A stretch of DNA of 64,000 nucleotides, from contig NZ_JAGSPN010000002.1 of assembly GCF_018139685.1 (NCBI RefSeq), positions 248,001 to 312,000 on the forward strand. The letters run 5' to 3'. The notes below the pieces were generated by a model. The model did not search any database. It was not told the origin of the DNA and was given only the letters and a program-made list of their open reading frames with translations. Shown here in pieces: positions 1-8,837 of the stretch. This DNA comes from Cognatundibacterium luofuense (GTDB taxonomy: Bacteria > Pseudomonadota > Gammaproteobacteria > Burkholderiales > Burkholderiaceae_D). How positions within the stretch are numbered: the stretch's first letter is position 1; each line of letters opens with the position of its first letter. The translations under genes and the position numbers were made by a program.

Positions 1-1
1 T

Positions 2-316
2 GTGGCACAGGTTTCCGCATTGATTGAACAGATCGCAGGTGCAGGACGCGAACAAAGCGCAGGCATTTCCAGCGTCAATGAAACCATTGCCAGCATCGAC
101 AGCATCACCCAGCACAATGCCAGCCTGGTCAGCGAAGCAGCCCGCTCTGCCGCACAACTGGAGTCGGAAGCTGCAGCACTGAGCGCCGCCATCAGCGCCT
201 TCCGCCCCGCTTCCGAACATATCCATCAATACGAAAATCCGTCTGTGTACGGTGCAATGAAAAAGAAACCAGCGCTTGCCGGCGCCAACCATAACAGTAA
301 TCCGCGTTTAGCGTAA
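2..316 (+). CDS. Methyl-accepting chemotaxis protein, C-terminal fragment (5' end outside window)
   Basis: The 104 visible residues are the end of a chemoreceptor signalling domain. The heptad-like, Ala/Ser/Gln-rich helix with NETIASIDSITQHNASLVSE is typical of the descending arm of the cytoplasmic four-helix bundle, which couples to CheA/CheW and carries adaptation sites. It is followed by a short polar tail with no receptor-tethering pentapeptide that I recognise. The ligand-binding and membrane parts lie upstream, so the stimulus cannot be inferred. The GTG at the window edge is a codon inside the gene, not its start. A strong terminator follows about 60 bases after the stop. Confidence 0.85.
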   Translation: MAQVSALIEQIAGAGREQSAGISSVNETIASIDSITQHNASLVSEAARSAAQLESEAAALSAAISAFRPASEHIHQYENPSVYGAMKKKPALAGANHNSNPRLA

Positions 317-374
317 GCGCTGCCATGCGGAGCTGCCATGCTCCGCTATCCCTCGCTCTTACAAACGCACCATG

Positions 375-412
375 AATAACAAGGCCGCACGGATTGCGGC
401 CTTGTTATTTTG
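375..412 (+). terminator. Rho-independent terminator after the chemoreceptor gene
   Basis: A perfect 14-bp stem (arms 375-388 and 396-409) with a 7-nt loop ends in TTTT on the plus strand, directly downstream of the chemoreceptor stop codon. Confidence 0.8.
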
Positions 413-531
413 ATCAACGGTGTAAGCAACTCGGCAGAGGTACTGCCAGAAAATCTGCCAGTTCACTTTATTCCGTTACGTTTCTATCCCCAGCAGCCAG
501 CCACCGTCAGCGCTGCGATGGCGAATTGCAT

Positions 532-640
532 TGTGCAAAAATCGTCATTTTGATTTTTCTGAGGCCCGGACTTTCTGCCGACGACCGCCGGATTGCTATG
601 CAGAACTGCGCACTCAGGCTGCTTTTGACTCCGTTTCGGC
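532..640 (+). repeat. Interspersed hairpin repeat, copy 1
   Basis: The copy opens with TGTGCA and has the family core GGACTTTCTGCCGACGACCG at 568-587, followed by GCTATGCAGAA. The TTCTGC/GCAGAA inner stem is kept but the outer stem is degenerate. It lies 3' of the plus-strand chemoreceptor gene in the same orientation. Related copies start near 13357, 37121 and 57174, with one on the minus strand at 42966-43061. Confidence 0.8.
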
Positions 641-726
641 CTTCCGGAAGCGGTACCGTAGCAACCGCACGAATATCCGGTCCGCGCTGGTCATGTCACG
701 CCAGTGCCCATCATCTCAGAACACAT

Positions 727-768
727 AAAAAAACACCGCCTTCTTTACAGGAAGCGGTGTTCTTTTTT
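727..768 (-). terminator. Terminator downstream of the merR-like gene
   Basis: The stem pairs AACACCGC with GCGGTGTT around a short loop. It has a run of A on its left side (T on the minus strand) and T on its right, so it could stop transcription from both directions between convergent genes. Confidence 0.75.
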
Positions 769-815
769 GCCGGTAAGGCAGGTGTTTTACTGGAAAACGG
801 TGTTGTACCGTATTT

Positions 816-1190
816 TCAGACTGCAGCCGGTTCGCGCAGCAATGCCAGAATCGCAGTCAGTTCGGCACGGACTTCGTGCAGGCTGATTTCCGGTTCGGCA
901 TGGCCACTGCCTTTTGCTTTTGGCCCCGCCAGCTTATTACGCGCACCATTAATCGTGAATCCAAGGTCATACAGCAATTCACGGATACGGCGCACCAGCA
1001 ACACTTCGTGATGCTGGTAATAGCGACGGTTACCGCGCCGCTTGACCGGCTTCAGTTGTGAAAACTCTTGCTCCCAGTAACGCAGAACATGGGCTTTCAC
1101 ACCGCATAAATCGCTGACTTCCCCGATCGTAAAATAACGTTTTGCCGGAATCGGGGGCAACATACTGGTTGGTATCCTGCTCTCTGTCAT
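816..1190 (-). CDS. MerR-family transcriptional regulator
   Basis: A 124-residue DNA-binding protein. The N-terminal winged helix-turn-helix covers about residues 18-85, with YFTIGEVSDLCGVKAHVLRY and the family's RRGNRRYY wing segment. The short C-terminal part lacks the metal-binding cysteines of metal-sensing MerR proteins, so it is closer to the small MerR-like proteins that often follow ihfA in proteobacteria. The only cysteine is in the HTH itself (GEVSDLCGV). It lies 10 bases after ihfA and is probably co-transcribed with it. The ligand and targets are unknown. Confidence 0.85.
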   Translation of the reverse strand: MTESRIPTSMLPPIPAKRYFTIGEVSDLCGVKAHVLRYWEQEFSQLKPVKRRGNRRYYQHHEVLLVRRIRELLYDLGFTINGARNKLAGPKAKGSGHAEPEISLHEVRAELTAILALLREPAAV

Positions 1191-1200
1191 ACTCTGCCAC

Positions 1201-1614
1201 TCAGGCTACATTCACATGGTTAGCGGAATTAGCGTCGTCGACCATGCCCTTCAGTTTCTGACTGGCATGGAAAGTGACGACGCGGCGTGCGGTGATCGGA
1301 ATTTCTTCACCGGTTTTCGGATTACGTCCCGGGCGCTGAGGTTTGTCGCGTAACTGAAAATTCCCGAATCCCGACAGCTTGACCGATTCACCACGCTCCA
1401 GTGCATCGCGGATCTCATCAAAGAAGGTTTCCACCATGTCTTTTGCTTCACGCTTGTTCAGGCCAACATGTTCAAACAGCAACTCTGCGAGTTCTGCTTT
1501 AGTCAGCGTCGGCAGTTCTTTTTCTGCCTGCGAACGCGCTTTGGCTGCCTGAACAGCGCGTGATAAATCAGCATCAAGTACCGACTGAAATTCAGCGGAA
1601 TTTACGTCATTCAT
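1201..1614 (-). CDS. ihfA: Integration host factor alpha subunit
   Basis: A nucleoid protein that forms a heterodimer with IhfB and bends DNA sharply at specific sites, affecting transcription, recombination and replication. The HU/IHF fold runs from about residue 37 ([20 protein letters not shown]) to the end, with the conserved [13 protein letters not shown] and the beta-arm [18 protein letters not shown], whose proline intercalates DNA. The protein has 137 residues against about 100 in E. coli because of a charged, Ala-rich N-terminal extension, which as I recall is common in betaproteobacteria. I chose the ATG at 1614 because an upstream in-frame codon would overlap pheT and a GAGAG-type ribosome site precedes it. 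It follows pheT by 42 bases. Confidence 0.95.
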   Translation of the reverse strand: MNDVNSAEFQSVLDADLSRAVQAAKARSQAEKELPTLTKAELAELLFEHVGLNKREAKDMVETFFDEIRDALERGESVKLSGFGNFQLRDKPQRPGRNPKTGEEIPITARRVVTFHASQKLKGMVDDANSANHVNVA

Positions 1615-1656
1615 TGTCAAACTTCTCTCACCTATAAGACTGGCTGAACGCAATTA

Positions 1657-4071
1657 TTAACGCAACTTCGCAGCATACTGCTGACCGGCTGCCGTTGTCA
1701 AAGCTGCCATAGCGGCTTCAACCTGCTCATCCAGCAAAGTCGCCTGAGTATCTTGTAAGCTGAAGCGGAAAGCAAGGCTTTTCTCATCCTCGCCCAGGCC
1801 TTTGCCACGGTACTCATCGAACAAACGTACAGACTGCACAATCGCACAGGCAGGATCTTTGGCACGGGTCTGACTGAAGCAATCCAGCAGAGACTGTACA
1901 GCAACGTCCTGACGCACCACCAGTGCCAGATCGCGGCTGACCGCCTGGAACTTGGAGATTTCCTGATATACCGGCACGTCGACATTCTGCAGTGCAGCCA
2001 CATCCACTTCAAACACCACCGGCGCTTGCGGCAATTCGTATTTTTGCTGCAGCTTAGGATGCAGTTCACCGATCACGCCAATGACTTTGCCATCGAGTTC
2101 AATGCTGGCGGAACGTCCCGGATGCAGAGCGACGTGTTCTGCTTTCACAAAACGCAGGGTCTTCGGCGCGAACAATGCTTCCAGATCGGCTTTCACGTCA
2201 AAGAAATCAACCTGACGATCTGCAGCACCCCATTGCTCTTCCTGTACTGGGCCATAAGCCAGTGCAGCCAGACGCTTAGGCTGGTGATAGCCTGCAACAG
2301 TCAGCGGGCCATCGCTGACCTGCGCATCTTTCAGATACACAGCACCGATTTCGAACACGCGAACACGGTTCAGTTTACGGTTAATGTTGTAACGCGCATT
2401 CGCCACCAGACTGCTGATCAGCGTGGTACGCATCACACTCATCTGGCTGGCAATCGGATTCACAACACGGACCGGGCTGGCATTCGCCGCAAAATCCAGT
2501 TCCCAGCTTTCATCCACAAAGCTGTAATTCACCACTTCCTGATAATCCTGATCAGCGATCAGACGGCGGATAGCGAACTGAGAACGGTGGTTTTCCGGCG
2601 CAATACGCATCACATGCTCTGCCACCGGCGGCAGCGCAGGAATGTTTTCAAAGCCGTAAACACGTGCGACTTCTTCAATCAGATCTTCTTCGATTTCAAT
2701 ATCGAAACGATAGGATGGCGGCACCACGTGGAAAACGCCGTCAGTCAGCGTGAATTCCAGTTTCAGACGTGTGAACACATCAGCAATCTGCGCATCTGTC
2801 AGTGCAACGCCAATCACTGTACGAGCACGATCGGCACGCATTGCCACAGGATTGCGTTCTGGCAAACGGGTCACCAGGTCAGTCACAGGACCAACCTGAC
2901 CACCGCAGATTTCCACGATCAGTGCAGTAATGCGTTCGATATGCTCAACGATGCTCGCGAAATCGACGCCACGCTCAAAGCGGTGCGCTGCATCGGTCGA
3001 GAAATTCAGTTTGCGGGCACGACCCTGAATCGCATCCGGCCACCAGAATGCAGCTTCCAGATAAATGTTTTGTGTATCCAGCGTGACCGCACTGTCGTCA
3101 CCACCCATGATACCCGCCAGTGATTCCACCGCCTTATCATCGGCGACCACACCGAACCACGGATTCAGTGTCACGGTGTTACCGTTCAGCAGCTTCAGCG
3201 TTTCGCCCTCTTTTGCCCAGCGTACAGTAATGCCGCCATGCATTTTGTCGAGGTCAAACACGTGCGAAGGACGACCCAGTTCCAGCATCACGTAGTTGGA
3301 AATATCCACCAGTGCGGAAATCGAACGCTGACCACAGCGCTCCAGACGCTGTTTCATCCAGTCCGGCGTCGCAGCTTTTGCGTTAACACCACGAATCACG
3401 CGACCGGCGAAACGACCGCACAGATCAGGCGCTTCAATTTTCACTGGCACAGTTTCAGTCAGTGTGACCGGTACTTCTTTTGTCGTTGGCAAATGCAGAG
3501 GTGTTCCGGTCAGCGCAGACACTTCACGCGCCACACCGAGAACCGACAAACAGTCCGCTTTGTTCGGTGTCAGTTTGATCGTGAATTTCAGGTCGTTCAG
3601 CTGATAGTAGTCACGGAAATTCATGCCGACCGGCGCATCCGATGGCAGCTCCAGCAAACCACCGTGCTCTTCAGACAGCTTCAGTTCACGTGCGGAACAC
3701 AGCATACCCTGTGATTCCACACCGCGCAGCTTGCCGACTTTGATCAGGAATGGCTTGCCATCTGCACCCGGTGGCAATACTGCGCCAGCGGTCGCGCAAG
3801 GAATACGCAAACCAACGCGCACGTTCGGTGCACCGCAAACGATATTCAGTAAAGTGCCGGTACCAACATCCACCTGACACACATTCAAACGATCCGCATC
3901 CGGATGCTTCACCACTTCACGTACTTCAGCCACCACCACATTGGTGAAAGGAGGAGCAACCGGCTCAACTTCTTCCACTTCAAGGCCAGACATCGTCAGC
4001 AGATGGGACAGCTCATCCGAAGTCAACTTCGGATCGACCATGGTACGAAGCCAGTTTTCAGAAAATTGCAT
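1657..4071 (-). CDS. pheT: Phenylalanine--tRNA ligase beta subunit
   Basis: The large subunit of the alpha2-beta2 phenylalanyl-tRNA synthetase, active in the cytoplasm. It recognises tRNA-Phe and carries the editing site that removes Tyr-tRNA-Phe. At 804 residues it has full length. Visible domains in order: N-terminal EMAP/tRNA-binding-like domain (about 40-150, with [11 protein letters not shown]), B3/B4 editing domain (about 210-390), B5 (about 400-475), catalytic-like core (about 490-690, [18 protein letters not shown] before it), and a C-terminal ferredoxin-fold anticodon-binding domain (about 710-804). It starts 40 bases after pheS and is in the same operon. Confidence 0.97.
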   Translation of the reverse strand: MQFSENWLRTMVDPKLTSDELSHLLTMSGLEVEEVEPVAPPFTNVVVAEVREVVKHPDADRLNVCQVDVGTGTLLNIVCGAPNVRVGLRIPCATAGAVLPPGADGKPFLIKVGKLRGVESQGMLCSARELKLSEEHGGLLELPSDAPVGMNFRDYYQLNDLKFTIKLTPNKADCLSVLGVAREVSALTGTPLHLPTTKEVPVTLTETVPVKIEAPDLCGRFAGRVIRGVNAKAATPDWMKQRLERCGQRSISALVDISNYVMLELGRPSHVFDLDKMHGGITVRWAKEGETLKLLNGNTVTLNPWFGVVADDKAVESLAGIMGGDDSAVTLDTQNIYLEAAFWWPDAIQGRARKLNFSTDAAHRFERGVDFASIVEHIERITALIVEICGGQVGPVTDLVTRLPERNPVAMRADRARTVIGVALTDAQIADVFTRLKLEFTLTDGVFHVVPPSYRFDIEIEEDLIEEVARVYGFENIPALPPVAEHVMRIAPENHRSQFAIRRLIADQDYQEVVNYSFVDESWELDFAANASPVRVVNPIASQMSVMRTTLISSLVANARYNINRKLNRVRVFEIGAVYLKDAQVSDGPLTVAGYHQPKRLAALAYGPVQEEQWGAADRQVDFFDVKADLEALFAPKTLRFVKAEHVALHPGRSASIELDGKVIGVIGELHPKLQQKYELPQAPVVFEVDVAALQNVDVPVYQEISKFQAVSRDLALVVRQDVAVQSLLDCFSQTRAKDPACAIVQSVRLFDEYRGKGLGEDEKSLAFRFSLQDTQATLLDEQVEAAMAALTTAAGQQYAAKLR

Positions 4072-4111
4072 AATTCAGCTCTGTCTAATGAGATTAATTC
4101 GGTTGTCGGGA

Positions 4112-5128
4112 TCAGTTGAACTGCTTCAGGAAACGCAGATCACCCTCGTAGAACAGGCGCAGATCGTTCACACCATAGCGCAGCATCGTCAGACGCTCCA
4201 GACCGGAACCGAACGCGAAACCGATATATTTTTCCGGGTCCAGACCCATATTGCGGATCACGGAAGGATGCACCTGACCTGAGCCGGAAACTTCCAGCCA
4301 GCGACCTTTCAGCGGACCGCTGCCGAAAGCGATATCAATCTCTGCTGATGGTTCGGTGAACGGGAAATAGGATGGGCGGAAACGCACTTGCAGATCATCG
4401 GTTTCAAAGAAAGCACGAACGAAATTCAGGTACACACCTTTCAGATCAGCAAAGCTGATGTTTTCAGCAATCCACAGGCCTTCAACCTGATGGAACATTG
4501 GAGAGTGTGTCGCATCGCTGTCTACGCGATAGGTACGTCCCGGCGCGATTACTTTGATCGGCGGCTGGTTCGCACGTGCGTAACGCACTTGCATAGGGCT
4601 GGTGTGGGTACGCAGCAGCAACTGGTTACCCTGGCTGTCATGCCCGTCCACATAAAAAGTATCCTGCATCGAACGTGCCGGATGGTTTTCCGGGCTGTTC
4701 AGCGCAGTAAAATTGGTCCAGTCATTTTCGATTTCCGGGCCGTCTGCCACGTCGAAACCGATAGAACGGAAAATCTCTTCAATCCGCTGCCATGTGCGCA
4801 TTACCGGGTGAATACCACCAACACCACGGCCACGGCCAGGCAGGGTCACATCAATTGCCTCTGCATTCAGGCGCGCCTGCAACTGAGCATTTGCCAGCGC
4901 ATCGCGGCGCTCGGTTAGCGCATTTTCAATCTGTGTTTTGGCAGCATTAATCACTGCTCCCTGTGCTTTACGCTCTTCCGGTGCCAGTTTCCCCAGGCTT
5001 TTCATGAGTTCGGTTATCTGGCCGCTTTTTCCCAGATATACCGCTTTGGCGTTTTCGAGCGCTGCAGCATCCGGTGCTGCAAGAAAATCAGCACGGGCCT
5101 GGCTGACAATTTGATCTAATGAATTCAT
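4112..5128 (-). CDS. pheS: Phenylalanine--tRNA ligase alpha subunit
   Basis: The catalytic subunit charging tRNA-Phe. The N-terminal coiled coil is at about residues 1-90, and the class II core follows with motif 2 region around [17 protein letters not shown] and motif 3 [13 protein letters not shown] near the end. The product has 338 residues, close to family length. The reading frame extends 15 codons upstream, but the ATG at 5128 ([12 protein letters not shown]) matches family N-termini and has a GGGAA ribosome site. A terminator-like hairpin separates it from rplT, so expression may be attenuated. Confidence 0.97.
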   Translation of the reverse strand: MNSLDQIVSQARADFLAAPDAAALENAKAVYLGKSGQITELMKSLGKLAPEERKAQGAVINAAKTQIENALTERRDALANAQLQARLNAEAIDVTLPGRGRGVGGIHPVMRTWQRIEEIFRSIGFDVADGPEIENDWTNFTALNSPENHPARSMQDTFYVDGHDSQGNQLLLRTHTSPMQVRYARANQPPIKVIAPGRTYRVDSDATHSPMFHQVEGLWIAENISFADLKGVYLNFVRAFFETDDLQVRFRPSYFPFTEPSAEIDIAFGSGPLKGRWLEVSGSGQVHPSVIRNMGLDPEKYIGFAFGSGLERLTMLRYGVNDLRLFYEGDLRFLKQFN

Positions 5129-5162
5129 GCGTTGTTCCCGCTGACTAGAAGCTGAATGAAAA

Positions 5163-5206
5163 ACTGAAAACAAAACGGGGCACAGGAATCAACCTTTGCC
5201 CCGTTT
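5163..5206 (-). terminator. Terminator/attenuator between rplT and pheS
   Basis: A 10-bp stem (AAACGGGGCA at 5173-5182 with TGCCCCGTTT at 5197-5206) is followed on the minus strand by TGTTTT. It lies 45 bases before the pheS start and after the rplT stop. Confidence 0.7.
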
Positions 5207-5210
5207 GCTG

Positions 5211-5234
5211 TGGCTGACCAGTGAAAGTCAGCCA
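5211..5234 (-). promoter_or_regulatory. Hairpin directly upstream of the pheS attenuator
   Basis: TGGCTGAC (5211-5218) pairs with GTCAGCCA (5227-5234) around an 8-nt loop, immediately before the terminator hairpin in transcript order. No Phe-rich leader peptide such as E. coli pheM can be read here. Confidence 0.45.
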
Positions 5235-5252
5235 GCGCGACTGTAAGTCAGA

Positions 5253-5612
5253 TTACGCTGCCAGGTTGGCTTTAACTTGGTTCACAATAGCAGCGAAAGC
5301 AGCTTTGTCAGTTACAGCCATGTCAGCCAGCACTTTACGGTCGAGTGCAATCGCGGCTTTTTTCAGGCCGTTCATGAACACGCTGTAAGTGATGCCGTGT
5401 TGACGTGCACCAGCGTTGATACGCGCGATCCACAGTGCGCGGAATACACGTTTTTTGTTGCGGCGGTCACGGTATGCGTATTGGCCAGCGCGCATAACTG
5501 CTTGCTTAGCAATACGGAATACTTTACTGCGACGACCACGGTAACCTTTTGCAAGGTTCAGAACTTTTTTATGACGGGCACGAGCTGTAACCCCACGTTT
5601 TACTCTAGGCAT
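5253..5612 (-). CDS. rplT: 50S ribosomal protein L20
   Basis: An assembly protein of the large ribosomal subunit that binds 23S rRNA early. In enterobacteria it also represses its own operon. The 119 residues match the family: a very basic N-terminal extension ([20 protein letters not shown]) and a C-terminal helical globular domain with [19 protein letters not shown]. The start has GGAG 6 bases upstream. It lies 24 bases after rpmI, and pheS follows after an attenuator. Confidence 0.98.
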   Translation of the reverse strand: MPRVKRGVTARARHKKVLNLAKGYRGRRSKVFRIAKQAVMRAGQYAYRDRRNKKRVFRALWIARINAGARQHGITYSVFMNGLKKAAIALDRKVLADMAVTDKAAFAAIVNQVKANLAA

Positions 5613-5636
5613 AATTACTCCTTAACGGTGTTGAGG

Positions 5637-5834
5637 TTAAGCACTTGGCATCATACGTGCCACGGATTCCATATTGGTGCTGTGAACACCTACGGCACCG
5701 CGCAGCTGACGTTTGTTTTTGGTCGTTTTCTTAGTCAGAATGTGACGTTTGAACGCTTGACCACGTTTTACAGTACCGCCCGGACGGACGCGGAAGCGCT
5801 TTTTCGCGCTGCTTTTCGTCTTCATTTTTGGCAT
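5637..5834 (-). CDS. rpmI: 50S ribosomal protein L35
   Basis: A small basic protein of the large ribosomal subunit with 65 residues, the usual length. It begins [20 protein letters not shown] and contains the conserved [14 protein letters not shown]. It lies between infC and rplT, as in most proteobacteria. The 163-nt infC-rpmI spacer contains two hairpins that could form a translational operator for L20. Confidence 0.97.
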   Translation of the reverse strand: MPKMKTKSSAKKRFRVRPGGTVKRGQAFKRHILTKKTTKNKRQLRGAVGVHSTNMESVARMMPSA

Positions 5835-5924
5835 AGCATCTCTGTCTTTTCGACAGCTCCGTTATATATGATGGTAGGTGGCAGCAAATTCACTGCTCTT
5901 GGATGCCTACTTCTCACTTATTAG

Positions 5925-5970
5925 TGCAGTCTGTTTCCAGACTGCATTCTGCCCGGCAGATTCACCGGGC
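5925..5970 (-). promoter_or_regulatory. Twin hairpins before rpmI, candidate L20 operator
   Basis: Two perfect hairpins lie in the infC-rpmI spacer: TGCAGTCTG/CAGACTGCA (5925-5946) and GCCCGG/CCGGGC (5951-5970). In E. coli, L20 represses rpmI-rplT through structured RNA at this position. The assignment here rests on position only. Confidence 0.35.
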
Positions 5971-5997
5971 GAATTCTGTAATATCGGTAAAACCGGA

Positions 5998-6519
5998 TTA
6001 CTTTTTCTTCTTCGGTGCCAGAACCATCACCATCTGACGGCCTTCCACTTTCGGGAATTGCTCAACCTGGCCATATGGCTCCAGATCTTGCTTCAGGCGC
6101 TCCAGCATACGCACACCGATATCCTGGTGAGCCATTTCACGACCGCGGAAACGCAGTGTGATTTTGGTCTTATCACCTTCCTCGAGGAACTTAATCAGGT
6201 TACGCAGCTTGATGTTGTAATCGCCATCGTCTGTACCCGGACGGAATTTAATCTCTTTCACCGAAATGACTTTTTGTTTCATTTTGGCTTCATGAGCTTT
6301 TTTCTGCTCCTGATACTTGAACTTGCCGTAATCCATCAGGCGGCAAACCGGAGGTTGCGCGTTAGGCGCAATTTCAACGAGGTCAACTTCAGCCTCTTCC
6401 GCCAGGCGGAAGGCTTCACTTAATTTCACGATACCCAGAGGTTCGTTATCAACGCCGGACAGTCGCACTTCAGATGCGTTGATTTCCCCGTTGATACGAT
6501 GTGTCTTATCGGTAGCTAT
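5998..6519 (-). CDS. infC: Translation initiation factor IF-3 (probable AUA start)
   Basis: IF-3 binds the 30S subunit, blocks subunit joining and rejects non-standard start codons. The N-terminal domain begins [13 protein letters not shown], and the C-terminal domain holds [18 protein letters not shown] and [13 protein letters not shown]. No ATG or GTG fits the N-terminus. An upstream in-frame TTG (6534) has no ribosome site, whereas AAGGA lies 7 bases before an ATA codon at 6517-6519, exactly where the family begins. I therefore place the start at ATA, giving 173 residues. Rare starts in infC are known (AUU in E. coli) and allow IF-3 to limit its own synthesis. It follows thrS. Confidence 0.9.
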   Translation of the reverse strand: MATDKTHRINGEINASEVRLSGVDNEPLGIVKLSEAFRLAEEAEVDLVEIAPNAQPPVCRLMDYGKFKYQEQKKAHEAKMKQKVISVKEIKFRPGTDDGDYNIKLRNLIKFLEEGDKTKITLRFRGREMAHQDIGVRMLERLKQDLEPYGQVEQFPKVEGRQMVMVLAPKKKK

Positions 6520-6556
6520 TGCCGTTTCCTTCAAAAAAAATAATCAAAGCCGTGCT

Positions 6557-6577
6557 GCCCCGCTTTACCGGCGGGGC
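6557..6577 (-). promoter_or_regulatory. Hairpin in the thrS-infC spacer
   Basis: GCCCCGC (6557-6563) and GCGGGGC (6571-6577) form a perfect 7-bp stem with a 7-nt loop, just after the thrS stop. The T run lies about 17 bases further on, so it is a weak terminator or a processing/stability hairpin. Confidence 0.45.
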
Positions 6578-6592
6578 TGCCCTGACAACGGA

Positions 6593-8503
6593 TTACACCT
6601 TGGTTGATACCTCGTCCTGAAGACGGGAAATAAAGGCTTCGAGCGACATAACGCCCAGATCCTGATTGCCACGTGTACGCACAGCGACAGTGTTTGCATC
6701 ACGCTCTTTATCACCGACGACAACGATGTACGGTAATTTTTGCATAGAATGCTCGCGTATTTTATAGGTAATTTTCTCGTTGCGCAAATCAGCGTTCGCT
6801 CTAAATCCTTGTTTTCTCAGGATTTCAGCAAGGTTTTTCGCGTATTCAGCCTGCGCATCGGAAATATTCAGCACCGAAATCTGCACCGGAGCCAGCCACA
6901 ACGGCAATGCACCAGCGTGATTTTCGATCAGGATACCGATAAAACGCTCCATCGAACCAACAATTGCACGGTGCAGCATCACTGGCACTTTACGACTGTT
7001 ATCGTCCGCAACATATTCCGCACCCAGACGACCCGGCATAAAGAAGTCGACCTGCATCGTACCCACCTGCCATGGACGACCCAGACTATCTTTCAGGTGA
7101 TATTCGATTTTAGGTCCATAGAACGCACCTTCACCCGGCAACTCTTCCCACTGTTCCACACCACAGGCACGCAGACCGGCGCGCAGAGTTTCCTCCGCAC
7201 GATCCCAGACTTCATCGGTACCGATACGGTTTTCAGGACGCAGCGCCAGCTTGATCGAAATATTCTTGAAACCGAAGTCCTGATAAACCTTCATCGCTTG
7301 CGGATGGAAAGCTGTCACTTCCGACTGAATCTGCTCTTCAGTACAGAAAATATGGCCATCATCCTGCGTAAAGCCGCGCACACGCATAATGCCGTGCAAT
7401 GCACCGGAAGGTTCGTTGCGGTGACACTGACCGAATTCACCGAAGCGCAATGGCAGATCACGGTAAGACTTCATACCGGAATTAAAAATCTGCACATGTC
7501 CCGGGCAATTCATTGGTTTCAGCGCATACGAGCGATTTTCCGATTCTGTGACAAACATATTGTCTTTGTAGTTATCCCAGTGACCGGTTTTGCCCCACAA
7601 AGAACTATCCAGAATCTGCGGACCTTTCACTTCCTGATAACCGCAGTCCTGATACACCTTGCGCATGTACTGCTCTACTTGCTGCCAGACTGTCCAGCCT
7701 TTTGCATGCCAGAACACCAGGCCTGGCGCCTCATCCTGGAAGTGGAACAGATCCAGCGACTTACCCAACTTACGGTGATCACGCTTCTCTGCCTCTTCCA
7801 GCATATGCAGATACGCTTCCTGCTCTTCCTTTTTCGCCCAGGCAGTGCCATAGACACGCTGCAGCATTTCATTTTTCGCATCACCACGCCAGTAAGCACC
7901 GGCCAGTTTCATCAGCTTGAATACTTTCAGCTTGCCGGTTGACGGTACGTGCGGCCCACGGCATAAATCGGTGAAATTACCTTCGGTGTACAGAGAAACA
8001 TCTTCACCTTGCGGAATCGAAGCAATAATCTCTGCCTTATAGTTTTCACCGATGGATTTGAAATACGACACTGCTTCGTCACGCGGCAGCACTTTGCGGG
8101 TGACCGGCTCATCTTTTTTCGCCAGTTCAGCCATTTTCTTCTCAATCGCCAGCAAATCGTCCGGAGTGAACGGGCGCTTGTATGAAAAGTCGTAATAAAA
8201 ACCGTTTTCGATCACTGGGCCAATAGTGACCTGCGCATCAGGAAACAATTCTTTTACCCCATAAGCCAGCAAGTGCGCTGTCGAGTGACGAATAACTTCC
8301 AGACCGTCCGCATCCTTATCAGTCACAATCGCCAGATCGGAATCTTGTTCAATCAGGAAGGAAGTATCCACAAGCTTGCCATCAACGCGGCCCGCCAGTG
8401 CTGCTTTTGCTAAACCAGCACCAATACTGGCTGCCACCTGGGCAACAGTTACCGGTGCATCGAACTGACGCAAAGAACCATCAGGAAGTTTTACTGAGAT
8501 CAT
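6593..8503 (-). CDS. thrS: Threonine--tRNA ligase
   Basis: Charges tRNA-Thr in the cytoplasm and edits Ser-tRNA-Thr. The 636 residues show the full family layout: TGS domain (about 1-60, [14 protein letters not shown]), editing domain with [18 protein letters not shown] (about 75-220), class II catalytic core with the zinc-site [10 protein letters not shown] and motif 2 [20 protein letters not shown], and the C-terminal anticodon-binding domain (about 530-636). The ATG at 8503 has GGAGAG 7 bases upstream, so a TTG four codons earlier is rejected. It heads the infC-rpmI-rplT-pheST block. Confidence 0.98.
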   Translation of the reverse strand: MISVKLPDGSLRQFDAPVTVAQVAASIGAGLAKAALAGRVDGKLVDTSFLIEQDSDLAIVTDKDADGLEVIRHSTAHLLAYGVKELFPDAQVTIGPVIENGFYYDFSYKRPFTPDDLLAIEKKMAELAKKDEPVTRKVLPRDEAVSYFKSIGENYKAEIIASIPQGEDVSLYTEGNFTDLCRGPHVPSTGKLKVFKLMKLAGAYWRGDAKNEMLQRVYGTAWAKKEEQEAYLHMLEEAEKRDHRKLGKSLDLFHFQDEAPGLVFWHAKGWTVWQQVEQYMRKVYQDCGYQEVKGPQILDSSLWGKTGHWDNYKDNMFVTESENRSYALKPMNCPGHVQIFNSGMKSYRDLPLRFGEFGQCHRNEPSGALHGIMRVRGFTQDDGHIFCTEEQIQSEVTAFHPQAMKVYQDFGFKNISIKLALRPENRIGTDEVWDRAEETLRAGLRACGVEQWEELPGEGAFYGPKIEYHLKDSLGRPWQVGTMQVDFFMPGRLGAEYVADDNSRKVPVMLHRAIVGSMERFIGILIENHAGALPLWLAPVQISVLNISDAQAEYAKNLAEILRKQGFRANADLRNEKITYKIREHSMQKLPYIVVVGDKERDANTVAVRTRGNQDLGVMSLEAFISRLQDEVSTKV

Positions 8504-8565
8504 GTCACTCTCCAAGTGGCAAAATACAAAAGAAACGGAAAAATGCGGAAATTTCTGGACGAAAA

Positions 8566-8590
8566 AAAAGCACGGCTAGCCGTGCTTTTT
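8566..8590 (-). terminator. Terminator upstream of thrS
   Basis: A self-complementary hairpin, AAAGCACGGC paired with GCCGTGCTTT, has T/A runs on both sides. It separates the tRNA-Val/relA unit from thrS. Confidence 0.75.
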
Positions 8591-8700
8591 CTTTTACTGA
8601 AAAACGAAAAAGAACCCTGACTAGCGTCACTCACAAACCAACAATGTGGTAGTTCGCGGTGTCATAACCGGGTTGCCTTTCTCGCTCTTATCTGAATTTG

Positions 8701-8777
8701 TGGTAGACACGATTGGACTCGAACCAACGACCCCTACCATGTCAAGGTAGTGCTCTAACCAGCTGAGCTACGCGTCT
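8701..8777 (-). tRNA. tRNA-Val (anticodon GAC)
   Basis: The 77-nt minus-strand cloverleaf begins AGACGCG, pairs with CGTGTCT and ends with encoded ACCA. The anticodon arm is CTACC-TTGACAT-GGTAG, giving GAC. The T arm reads GTTCGAGTCC. It lies between relA and thrS, with a TATAAT-like hexamer about 10 bases upstream. Confidence 0.95.
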
Positions 8778-8837
8778 ATAGGAGCAGCATTATAGCAAGG
8801 CCAACGAAAAAAGCTAGCCCTGCCGCGATATTTTATA

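Larger units (their letters stand above)
317..815. other. Non-coding interval between convergent genes
   Basis: No credible gene is present. The interval holds the chemoreceptor terminator (375-412), a copy of the interspersed repeat (532-640) and the merR-side terminator (727-768). Open frames here have no ribosome site and partly translate the repeat. Confidence 0.7.

Noticed and set aside
394-1011. Frames sharing the peptide LSADDRRIAMQ at 0.6, 13.4 and 57.2 kb
   Set aside because: The shared peptide is the translation of the intergenic repeat. Other copies are in other frames or strands, and no ribosome sites are present.
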